DNA of 64,000 nucleotides from Aquatica leii (lineage: Eukaryota; Arthropoda; Insecta; Coleoptera; Lampyridae), in the NCBI GenBank assembly GCA_035610365.1, contig CM069432.1, positions 83,890,520-83,954,519 on the forward strand, in the 5' to 3' direction. The translations under genes were made by a program, and so were the position numbers. Positions 1 to 10,600 of this stretch are shown one piece after another (position 1 is the first letter of the stretch; every line of letters begins with the position of its first letter). Below the pieces are notes generated by a model, which was not told where the DNA came from, made no database searches, and saw only the letters and a list, made by a program, of their open reading frames with translations.

Positions 1-1694
1 AAATATATAAAATAATTATAATTTATAAATGTTACAAATTAATTTTTTTTTACTAATATTTATTAAATAATATCAAATTCTATTACCTACAAAAACATTT
101 TAATTTTTATTTAAACAAACAAATTTTATTATAATAAAACCATAAATGTATTTTATGGATACCTAACTAAAACGGCAATTATTGATCTTTGTGAAAACAA
201 CTAACAGACAACCTCATATTTTGTTACTTACATTTGATAAGAAAATCGCTGGTTAAAACAAACTAAATAACAATATTTTAATAAATAATAAACTTTAAAC
301 GTCAGATAATAGATTTTTTAATTTAAGCACTAAAATATAATTTCTTTTATTATTTTACTACTACGCATTTTAAAAGAATTATAACTAAAATGTATTTTTA
401 GATAAAAATAAACACAACTTTCAAGAGAAACTTAAAGAGAATATAAATTGATGAAGAAAAATACGTGTACTAGATTAGTTTATGAAAATAAATTACGTTT
501 CTCGAGACTAAATTCCTTAATGTTATTGACTAAACAACTTCTTGAAAAGTGGGAGAGTGTCTATTTAATTTGAAATAATATTATTAAACTTTACGTCATA
601 CATTTTAATTACTGTACTTTTATACAAAAAAAACTTTTGAATAAAAAATTGTTTTTATGTTTTTTGAGAGCTTTTAGACATGCACAAACTGGTGACTGCT
701 TTAACTTTAAATTTATAATAATGTACAAATATTTAATATGGTATACATATTCAAATGACTGCGCAGTTAGTTTCTTTATGTTTAAATCACAAACACATTT
801 TTTTTAATGTAAATTTTTAATACTTTGAAATTAACTTTTACAACATTTTTCTTTAATTATTAGATTTTGAAATTTGTTTCAATTTAATAATTACAAATAA
901 TGGAAATTGAATTGTACACATAAAAAATAAAACTTTACATATATCGTTATTTTAAAACTTAGCAAAAACACTGTTCATATATACAGTAGTTTTTTTTACT
1001 TTAAACTTGACACTTAAAAACAGTACGATAACGATAACGTTAATCTAGTGTTTTGTTGCTTCATAGTTGTACTATGTAGAAAAACCCTAAAACTATTTTT
1101 TTGCAGTTAAAGAGTGCGGGCTAAACAAAAATACAGTTCTAAGAATAGTAATTAAGGTTTAGGATATTAAGTATACACGAATAATAACGTTATTCACTCA
1201 ATCTTTAAAAAAGTTTATTTGTTTTTGAGGATAAATACTAGTATTTTAACAGTTTCAAAAATACACCAAAAACACATTTTATTTCCAGTATTTAAATAAA
1301 AATATAAAATTAAATGCTTTAAAAAGCGTATATAAACCTTTATAAATTTTGTGCATAATGACAAAATAACATTGCATTTTGAAAATACTAATAAAAATTT
1401 TGTATGAATTTACATACAATTAATAGTTTTAATAGTTTTTTTGGTTTACTCTATTTTTTCTTAATTTTAATTATTTTAAATGCATAGAATACAGTATAAA
1501 TAAATATAAAAAATGAAGCTTTGCAGTATATTATGGTTATAATTAGTTTTTTTTAACATATGTTTAGTGTTAAATGCTTATAATTGTCGTTTTTATTATC
1601 CTATTTAAAATTGTCATAAAAAATGCCATAATATTTTTAGTTTAGTTTAATTTATGTAAGTAACGTTGAAACGTTCATTTACTATTTATAATTC
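1..1694. other. AT-rich DNA without a recognised gene
   Basis: There are no open frames of note and no repeat boundary I can define. The sequence is extremely AT-rich with many short A and T runs. It could be intergenic or intronic insect DNA. Confidence 0.6.
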
Positions 1695-2079
1695 TTATAG
1701 CGGGTTGCACAAAAGATAATTGACCGTTAATTGATGTTTAATCTTTGATTAAAGTATGATTATCGTTAAATTGTAGTTTAATAGGCCATTAACGGTCAAT
1801 TAAATATTTAATTGAAGTCGACGTTAATCAGAGATTAACGGTCAATTAACTATATTTTGCGTTGCACAAAACTATAATCTCCGATTAAACTCTTGTTAAC
1901 AAAAGATTATCTAATTGGCGATATTTGGCTGATTAACCTATAATTAAAGTTTTTCAATAATAAAAAGTTCATGATTTACAGTCAAAACTAACTAATAAAT
2001 TATAGCTACGTTTAATTCAATTTTCGTTTAATACAAAATTATTAAAAAAATAATTATGTTGTTCCACTTGTCTTCTTCC

Positions 2080-2740
2080 TCGAGTAGCTTTAAAGACAGC
2101 TTCGCAGCATAAGGTTTATCCGAGATAAAGAAAATACTTTTGAATTGTTAGACGACATTGATTTCAAGAAGAGGTTTCGATGAAATAAGGCCACCATAAT
2201 AAACTTGGTACATGCAATTAAAGATAGAATTGAACCAACAAGCTATCGAAACTAATCCTTTGATGCAATAGTACAAATATTAATGCTCGATTCAGCATAT
2301 CATAAATGAAATGATCAGGCTCTCCCATCAATATATAAAGATGCCTAGAACTACCAAAAAGTTAATGGAAACAAAACGATGGTTCTTTCGCATTTCTGGT
2401 TCTTTATGTGTTGTGGGAGCTGTTGATTGCTCACATGTGCATATACAATCACCCGATAGTCTAAATGCTAAATCGTATTGTTTATTGACCAGGATCAGTA
2501 CACAACAGTATTATTTTCAATAAATCTCTTCTTCCGGTTGAATTTCGCATCGGAAGATATGGACGGTTACCTACTAGGTGATAGTGGATCATGTAATCCT
2601 CATCTGCTCACATCCAGCAAATGCCAGTGAAGTAGCATAAGGCAGAGCACATATTATGACAAGTAATACTATAGATAGGTTCTTTGGAGTTTTGCAGAAA
2701 GGATTTCCTTGCTTGCAGATTCTTAATTAGCACAACATTA
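2080..2740 (+). pseudogene. HARBI1-like transposase relic
   Basis: The longest open part (2311-2523, 70 codons) contains FRISGSLCVVGAVDCSHVHI. This corresponds to the conserved 'GVVGAIDGTHI' block that carries the first catalytic Asp of Harbinger DDE transposases. Further on, in other frames, are GYLLGDSG (second Asp block) and a block ending FFGVLQKGFPCLQ. In that third block an Asp stands where family members usually have the catalytic Glu (IDRFFGV versus IERTFGV). Several stops and frameshifts separate the blocks, so no functional transposase can be made. The helix-turn-helix N-terminus upstream of 2300 is only faintly recognisable. The location between Harbinger inverted repeats supports the assignment. 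Confidence 0.8.
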
Positions 2741-3724
2741 ATTGCAACAGTTCTTAATATGCAAAATGTATAAAAACAACATTATTTATAGTATTTTTTC
2801 ATTTATAAAACTGATACTGTGCTTTATATTTTTTTAAAACTTGATTAAATAATATTACGTTTTTTAGTAAGACAGTTTATAACTTTTTGCTTTTGAAATT
2901 TTTCTTATAAATAACTCAGGAGGAGTTGCCACAGGTTCTGCAGTAAATAAGAGTGTGCGAAAGACAAGAATACAAGATAATACAAGCCACATGAAATGAT
3001 TCTCATTTGCTCATATTTTACTAAGGGTATAAAAAATTAATATTAGATTTCATTGTAATTATCTCCCAATTTACCAAAATAGTAAACTGTAAAGCAATTC
3101 AAGGCAATTTCTAGGTGGCTCACTTTGGTATGCAATGTTCGCCAGCAAAACCTCCTGATCGGCAGTTATTAAGAGGTTGAAAACTCCACGAGAAACAGAT
3201 TTTTTCATCATACATAGTACAACTTTTAAGTCCTGGCTTACATGTCCTGCTTTACAGATCTGTTTGATCTTCAGTTTCATATATACAAACAAAGTTTCAG
3301 GTATTTTGCTGTTTGGAGGCCCATTTTAGTCGATGCATTACATTCGTTGGTGATGCTTGTTGACACCGAACATTTCTTTTTAACTATAAATCCTTTAGCC
3401 AGTTACTCATTTATATTGTTATCTAAAGTAAGGGATAAAAGAAATTAAGCAAGATATTTTATAGAATTAGAAATTTTTTATCGGTAAACATAAAATAAAA
3501 CTTAGCTATCTATACAGAAGCAATAGTTTCCATAATGATAATATAACTATTTATAAGAAAACGTGAATAATATAGCAATACCATTGTAATACTCACTTTA
3601 CCACAATATTTATTAACGTTTCTTTCTTGATTTAAGTAAATATTTGTAAATAACCTCCTTTCTGGTAGTCATTTTTGTTTCATACACTGACATTAAAACG
3701 CGCGGTTGTCAAGTTGACTAGCAG

Positions 3725-4774
3725 TTAAGGGGTTACTTAATGAAAAAATTTAAAAATTATCAATTTTTTTTTTATTTTTGTTTTTTAATCTACACTATAT
3801 TCTGCAAAGAATGCAAAAAATCCGATGTCTCTACAAGGTTTAGAAGTTACTTAAATTTAGGTGTAAACTTGGAAGGGCTCTTCTGGGTTACACAAAAATT
3901 GCCTGCTTCAATGCCTAATAAATAAAAAATACGGAAACGAAATATGTTTCCATTAACTGATAATGCTAGACCATTCCGAGCAACAATGTTTAGGCTAATC
4001 TGCCCATTGCATTTTTTGCACGAAGCAACATAATTCATCGCCGCACTCAACGCTCTGATACGAACAATATCGAAAACATCAGTGCTTTCATACTTCAAAT
4101 ACTCGGGCAATTGAGGTTTTATTTTAGAACCTGAAGAAACAGGAGTTTGTGTTGTCAAGCAAGGTTGTGGTGACTCCACATTTACTGAACAAGTTGCATT
4201 CGATGTCATTTCTGCAGGCCTTTTACCTGAAAACCGCCTTTTTCTCTTTTTGAAAACCGGACCCGTTCTCGGCATATTTGAAACGAGTAAAATAAAATCT
4301 CTACAATAAACATAAGTAAAACAATAACACTACAATATACGAACAGGAACAAGAACTTTGAAAAGCAAAAACGACTACTAAAGATAAAAAAACAAAACTT
4401 TTTTGTTTCTTGCTTCTCCTGAACAGTTGTATTTTTTCTGTTTCGGTACACTTTTCTTCAAAACTATGACAGGTAATTGAGTGTGTTTTTTTGTATCTTA
4501 TTCATGGCGACGCTAGTAACAAACGCAGCAAAGCGAATTTTAAAAATCTAGCTGGTTTCTTTTTTACTTTACTATTAATAAGACAATAACATTTTCAAAC
4601 TTTCTAAGTCAATAAAAAAATTACTATTTCTTTAAATTAAATTCTACCTGCTGTACAGCTTTAAAACTATGTAAAGAAAACGTGTTCAAAATTTCACAAA
4701 AATCGATTTAGTAGTTTTTGAGAAAAGTGTACCTCAATTTGCATGGAAAATGGCTCCGTTTAGTACCCCCTTAA
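3725..4774 (-). mobile_element. TTAA-bounded TIR element nested in Harbinger
   Basis: The left end reads TTAAGGGGTTACT (from 3725). The right end, reverse-complemented, reads TTAAGGGGGTACT (to 4774). TTAA is therefore present at both borders, next to a short G-rich inverted repeat. It carries the minus-strand ORF at 3847-4275. A second element with the same kind of ends lies at 17,262-18,500. It inserted into the Harbinger copy, so it is the younger of the two. Confidence 0.6.
3847..4275 (-). pseudogene. N-terminal fragment of a Mutator-like (insect type) transposase-associated protein
   Basis: This is a 142-codon ORF. It opens with a very basic stretch (FKKRKRRFSGKR), followed by a Ser/Thr/Pro-rich linker. 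Then comes a segment with a VFDIVRIRALSAAMNYVASC start and a CKKC motif. The layout (basic 'KKRKRRF' start, an I-L-rich helix, then a C-x2-C pair followed by a hydrophobic strand) resembles the N-terminus of the insect proteins that carry the Mutator-like transposase domain. Those proteins are usually much longer, so this is a truncated copy. It could instead be an accessory DNA-binding protein. The family assignment rests on motif memory only. Confidence 0.45.
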
Positions 4775-4875
4775 TGGTCGATTAACTAATGGACCGTTAA
4801 TCATAAATTAACATTATTTTTAATCGACGATTAGTAAATCGCCAATTAACCAGACTTTTGTGCAACCGGCTATTA

Positions 4876-5263
4876 ATATTTTAATGAAGACATAGAAAAT
4901 GTTACATTAATTGTTTTACTCAAAAACATTTAATATGCTAAACTGTTTTCTATTTTATAAACAATTAATTTACTTTAACATTATAAGTATATAAAACACA
5001 TTTAGAAGAAAAACTAAAATCTACAGGCCGGTTCTGAAAAATCTGTAGCAGATAACATTACCTTTCAACTCTTAGTTTAATAAACTCTAGATATGCATAA
5101 AAATAAATCTTTTTTGTCTATGATTAGAATTGTTTTTTACTATAATGCTCAATTGCACAATAGTTTATAAGTTATACATTTGTTATATAAATTAAACAAT
5201 ACACGCATTTAAGTTTATTTTTTGCAATTAATTCTTATTTGACAATTATTACTACTATTAAAA
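4876..5263. other. AT-rich spacer
   Basis: I see no gene or repeat boundary in the stretch between the Harbinger right end and the first Crypton fragment. Confidence 0.5.
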
Positions 5264-5424
5264 TTACTTCTTAATTTCCATCCCAACATGTTGTGATATG
5301 TCAGTTACCGAATTTGAAATATTTACCAATGAAATAGCATCTTTATTTTCAATGTCATCTACTATCATATTTACAAGATGTTTTCTACGAGAAGCTCTAG
5401 TCATACCAATAATAAGAGCAACCT
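5264..5424 (-). pseudogene. Crypton tyrosine recombinase fragment (exon-like)
   Basis: Read on the minus strand from 5424, the frame gives EVALIIGMTRASRRKHLVNM and continues to a stop at 5264. This aligns with the start of the catalytic domain of insect Crypton recombinases (ALIFGIAGACRREEL type), which holds the first catalytic Arg. Immediately upstream on the minus strand is TTTTAG after a T-rich tract, a good splice acceptor. The Crypton copy at 6762 shows an acceptor at the same protein position. Downstream catalytic boxes (H-x-x-R, Tyr) are absent, so only this exon start survives. Confidence 0.65.
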
Positions 5425-5566
5425 CTAAAATAACAATATAAAATTTATTGTAAAATCGTTCAAATTTTATTATTAAATATATTTCGTCAAATATAAACTG
5501 ATGCAATTGTAACTTTTAATATTGAGTGAATGGATCAAACGTAGACATTTTTTTTGTTTCTGTCAG

Positions 5567-6270
5567 ATCACTCACATATACTAATAAAATGCATTTTTTT
5601 AAATCTGTTTACTTTAACAACAGTGTTGATAAACGTTAAAAAAGTTTGATATATAATAGTGACTACGATTATAAGCGTCTTTCGACTTAGACCGCGTCGT
5701 AGTTGAACACCCAGACTTTTTAAGCTTGGCCCTAGTGTCTCTTTAAGAGCCAAAACAAGAAGTAGAAATTGGCATTTGTCGTATTGTATTTCATGAACCC
5801 AAATAAACTGACGTTTTGCATTGACATTGCAGTTTGCGTCTTTGTAGTGGTAAATGTCACTGTCATTGACATGTGCCAATGTCAGTAACATTTACCACTC
5901 CAACAATGCAAGCTGCAATGTCATGCAAAACCTAAGTGTGTTATTGCCATTTACCACTCTAAAGATACAAGCTGCTATGTCTTGTGAAAGGTCAGTTTGT
6001 TCAATGACCGTTACGACTGCGAATATGCAAACTGCCATGTCTTGCCAAACGTCAGTTTGTTTAGGTCCAGGAACGACAATATAGCAAAGGACAAGTTCTA
6101 GCTTTCAAGAAAAGATTAGGACCAAGTCTAAAAAGTCTGAGTGTTCGACTACGACGCGGTCTAAGCCGAAAGTCGCATATAATCGTAATCAAAGTAACCG
6201 CGCAAGCATAAGGTTTTATAGTAAGGACTCTTACGACTCTTTATTTAAACAGATGTCATATACTATTATT
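5567..6270. repeat. Large foldback (palindromic) element with central tandem units
   Basis: The left arm (about 5660-5765) and right arm (about 6090-6205) are inverted copies that share blocks such as CTTAGACCGCGTCGTAGT and CAGACTTTTTA. The centre (about 5845-5900) is itself a tight palindrome, GTGGTAAATGTCACTGTC opposite AGTAACATTTACCAC. The interior repeats a unit of roughly 55-65 bp (ACTGCAATGTCATGC, GCTGCTATGTCTTGTG, ACTGCCATGTCTTGCC versions), at least three times on one side and once inverted on the other. The ORFs here are by-products of the repeats. It may be a foldback or MITE-type element. It lies exactly between two divergent Crypton relics. Confidence 0.7.
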
Positions 6271-6558
6271 TGTTGACAATTGGTATACCTGTCTAACATT
6301 ATTTTTTTGTCTTCATCGTTTAAAGACAAATTCTTGTAGAACGGTCATGGATTCAGGTTCACCCAAATTTACGGAAAAGTTAAATTCAGAAGAAATTATA
6401 TGTAAATTTGTAGATTTTCATTTAGTACTAAAATGGCAAGACAAACGTGAAATTTGCATAATCAAGTTATTTTAGAACAGAAACGAAAAATTTCTATTTT
6501 GTTATTTAACAATTAAAATTTAAAATTGTTTTTCTGAATTTAATAAAAAATTGAAAAA

Positions 6559-7449
6559 ATGGAATCTCAAAGTTGTACTTCGCTCGACGTAGAAGAACTA
6601 GCACATAAAGCTTTAGATGATTTTATGCCAAAATAAAAAGAATTTCTGAAAATTATGTGCCTAAAAAATGTAAAATTCTGGAATTTGAACATATTGAAAA
6701 GTTTTTAAAATTAATAATAACTGGTTTAATTTCATTGATATGTACATGTTTTTACTTTCAGAATGCCTTAATTATAAGATACTCAGGAGCTTGCAGACGT
6801 GAAGAGCTGATGTTAAGTATTAAGGATATTGAGTTTAAGATAGATTGGATCATTGTATCTATACTTAAACCTAAAAATAATGTTCCACAAGTGTTTTTAA
6901 TATCTGAGCTTACTTGGTTAAATTTAATTAAAAAATATTACTTTCGACGTGCACATACACCACACGATCGGTATTTTCTTATATATCGGGAAGGAAAATG
7001 TAGCATTATACCAATAGGTATAAATAAAATAAGACAAATGCCAAAAAGCATTGTTACATTTTAGATTTATCCAATCGCGAGAATTATACAGGCCACTGTT
7101 TTTGACATAGCTCAGCCTCTGAATTAACAAACCGTGGTGATTTAATAACAATTAAAAAACATGGAGGCTTAAAATCTTCAGTAGTTGCTGAGGGCTATAT
7201 CGATGATACAAGAAACAGGAAGCTCGAAGTTGCACAAAAGCTTTTACAACTTCAACCGGTTGTGAAAGTGGAAATAGCAGTAGCATTGGTAGTACTCAAG
7301 TAACAGAAACATTTAATGTTGTAGAAGTACAAGCTGAAACAGAAACCACAAAAATTAGCAGAGCACTTCCTGGCTTACCTATTTCTGCAGGTGACAATTA
7401 TACCGTTACAATCAAAATTTATAATAACTGTACAATTCACAATGCATAA
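6559..7449 (+). pseudogene. Crypton tyrosine recombinase, broken
   Basis: A start codon at 6559 (MESQSCTSL...) runs into a stop after 26 codons. The catalytic part begins at 6762, after the splice-acceptor-like TTTTTACTTTCAG. Recognisable blocks, in order, are YSGACRREEL (first catalytic Arg), HTPHDRYFLIYREGKC, PIGINKIRQMPK, YTGHCF, ITIKKHGGLKSS and VVAEGYIDD (nucleophile Tyr). The tail from about 7285 is acidic and ends in an NCTIHN motif. At 7104-7106 the codon that should give the Arg of the H-x-x-R box is TGA, so the active site is destroyed. At least one frameshift separates the ACRREEL and GHCF parts. Most of the N-terminal SAM-like domain is missing or lies in unrecognised upstream exons. 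The family (DIRS-independent Cryptons of insects) is clear. Confidence 0.82.
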
Positions 7450-7643
7450 GAGTTTATTAAAAGTTTGTTAATTTAGCTCTAAATTATAAATTAACCTTTA
7501 AATATCGAAATTAACTGCAGTTTAAAATAAAATCATTTTCATCAATCAGAAAATACAGTTATATATATTTAGTTAGGATATCCTTTACAGTCAGATAGGG
7601 TTTACAGTGTTGCAAACTTAAATTTATTTAATCACTGCAGCCG

Positions 7644-7668
7644 TACGGAAAGAGAATCTCTTTCCGTA
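7644..7668. repeat. 25-bp near-perfect palindrome
   Basis: The arms TACGGAAAGAGA and TCTCTTTCCGTA pair fully around a single central A. It lies about 200 bp after the Crypton tail. It could be a terminus-associated hairpin or a chance palindrome. Confidence 0.6.
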
Positions 7669-10600
7669 TCGTTTACAGCACGGATATAAAGTTATAACCG
7701 TTGCAAAATAGAAAAAAAAAAACTTACGTGTTTCAGTAAACTGCATTTATTTCTCCATAAATAAACTCTAATGAAAACAACAGCCAATGATCATAATTTA
7801 ATAAATTTTGAACTTATTTATTACTAACAAATATCTGTAATATATTTAATACTACGTATTTTAATTTAATTTATGTTTTGACTAAAATATATAATGTGAA
7901 ATATATAATTTATTTTATTATTAAAAGAATATTGTATTTTATATATTGCTCGCCGTTACTATGTTTAAAATTTAGTTTTTCATTACATCTTTATTTCCAT
8001 TTTTGTCCATCTTTAAAATATTTTTATGTTAAAAATAATTTGGTGTGGTTTTCGTACTGTATTTCGGAACGTACTTCTTACATACAGAACGTCATGTATC
8101 TTTGCGACATATGTGGTTATATTTGTAATCGAACACTTTCAGTTTGTGTAGAATGTAATTTGTGTGCATACTTTGGAACAAAATAGAAAAAATAATGCTG
8201 AGTAAGTAGTTTATTGCACGCACGACTGTACGTACGTATTATGTTTGTTGTCACAATTAAGTATAAAACTTTTTTTATGTAATATATGTATTATTATTAA
8301 CGGGGCGCTTTGTTTTCCTTAATCACAAGGTATTCAATATTTGTGTTATATTCACCGTTTTGAATTTGTTTTTTTGGAATGTAAAAGTTAGGCCAACAAA
8401 TTTAATTTCATGTACGAAGGGTTGTCCAACAGAAAAATATTGCATTAATAATTATTGTCTGCGACCTTTACCAACCAACTCCTAATTGATAGCATCTATG
8501 CAATTGTACATAGCTTTTTCTTTTTTCGACCTTTCCTTTTTTATTAAAAAAAATGTATTTGTTGTTATAACCTGTGTTTTGTTCTCTTTCAGTGTTGGAC
8601 ATATCTAAATGGTATCTGCCATTAATAGTTTCTTAAAGTTTTAGAGCTTTTTTAAATTATTTTATGATTAGTATACTAAGACTTACGATCCTCTCGCCGA
8701 GTTGTATTGAGCTAGCTGCCTACATTTAAGGTATGAGTAAATTCACGTAACACAATTTTACAGACGTATTTTACATTGCTAAGTATGTGTTTACTTATAA
8801 TCTAAAATCAAGCAACACAAGAAAAATGAACACTAAGCTAATCATTTACGTTACTTAAATAGTACAAACAATTGTTTACGCGGTAGCATAATTTATATCT
8901 TATTATGTGATTAATCAACAACTATCATTAGCAAATCAAGAAATATTATGTTGTGTACTATCTAAATATACTCAATAATAATGAAAACAACAGTAAAATT
9001 AAAGTTTTAAAACAGCTAAACTTATAATAGAAATATTTTAAGATGCAGAAAATATTACAATACAATCGCTTAGTAAAGAGTCGGTCATAAGTCCATAACA
9101 CTTGTAATTATAAATCGTTTAGTAAGTAAGGTGAGTTCAATTATTGAATAATAAGTTTTTTTAGAAATTTGTATAAATTTTGTAGGTAAGCATTCGAGTA
9201 AAAAAGAAAATTTTTATTGTTATATATTTAAGATTAAATATGCACCAAATTAACAGATGTTACAGGTGGGTAACACACGTACATACTTCATTCTCTTTCC
9301 AATTTACACTAATTCATTATGTATAAAAATAACTAACAATGATAGTTTTGTTAAAGCTACGTATCAGATTACTTCACCGACATACAATGTTTGTTGCAAA
9401 ACTTAAATTGTATGAATAACCGTGCTTGTTAAGTTGAAGATGTCAAGAAAGAAGAAGAAAGAATACTAAGATAAGAATGTCTTCCGGGTCTAATTTGTTA
9501 GATTTTTGTTTGCTTTTTCCAGCTTATCGTTTTCTTTCTTACCTTTTCAGAGTTTAAAATCTGCCTTGGTTCACAAGTTGGATTACCTAACCTTTGAGAA
9601 GTTCTTAGTTAGATTTCGGTTGCTTGTGTTAGTTTTTTTATTTATCTCACGCCAGACATTCTTATTTTATTATAGACTCCAACGACGGAAACCTTCGCTA
9701 TTACATTAAGAAGAAAGAAGAAAAAAAAATTATTGTTAAAGGTTTAAAATTAAATACGACTTCTTGTGAATCAACTGGAGATGATAGTGTTTTACTACAT
9801 TTATATAGAATTGAAAAAAAATTGAACTCTAAATTTCACACTTTTACGTATGTATATGTAATATAAAATTGAAATGGAATTTTTAATGGTTTTTAAGAAT
9901 ACGCTTACTTAGTAACTTCGATTAAGAAATAAATATGTCAATATTTTTTGAGTTATTTACTAACCGATTTTCACTGTAGTTTAATTTTTGTAAACAATGA
10001 TCACAAAAAACGCAAACGTATACTTTTATAAAACCTTACAAATGTAGAATAACCCTGAATTTTAACTCAAATCTAACATAAAACCAACTCCATCGTTTTG
10101 AGAATATAATATAAACTAAGATTATGATTACTGATTTAGCAAAACTTAACAAAAAATTGTTTGATTGAAAAACAATTAAAATTAAAATCATTTATATTCA
10201 TTTAAAATATTAAAATGTGTCTTAGGATAATGTAGTTACTTAACAGTAATTAATATCAATTACAGCCTTTGTGTGTGTTTTAAATAATTATTTAACAAAA
10301 TTTCAAAAAGTGTAAATACATTTATTAGTAAATAAGTGCGGTTATAATGTTGTTTATTAAAGTAATAATTAATATATTTGATGACTAAGATAGAATAGTG
10401 GTGTGGGAACTCTTGGTTCTTCTAATCGAACTCAAACTGAACATTGTTCGAGAATATTTTTACGAAGCTCGAACTTTAATCGAACAATGTTTTATATATA
10501 TTTTATATAATTCCAACTAGAATTTACAAAAAATTTTACAGTAATCAAATTAAATAATGAAAATCCAAAAGCTTAACTTTAATTAATAATAAAAAATATA

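Larger units (their letters stand above)
1695..4875 (+). mobile_element. PIF/Harbinger DNA transposon, decayed
   Basis: The element is bounded by terminal inverted repeats. The left end (from 1698) reads TAGCGGGTTGCACAAAAG. The right end (to 4872) is the reverse complement with one mismatch, TAGCCGGTTGCACAAAAG. A 3-bp direct repeat TTA flanks both ends (1695-1697 and 4873-4875), which is the usual PIF/Harbinger target duplication. Subterminal DNA on both sides is rich in short GATTAAC/GTTAATC blocks. Inside is a broken HARBI1-like transposase on the plus strand. A later TTAA-bounded element interrupts the 3' half (3725-4774). The right-end sequence recurs at 30,853-30,902. Confidence 0.82.
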
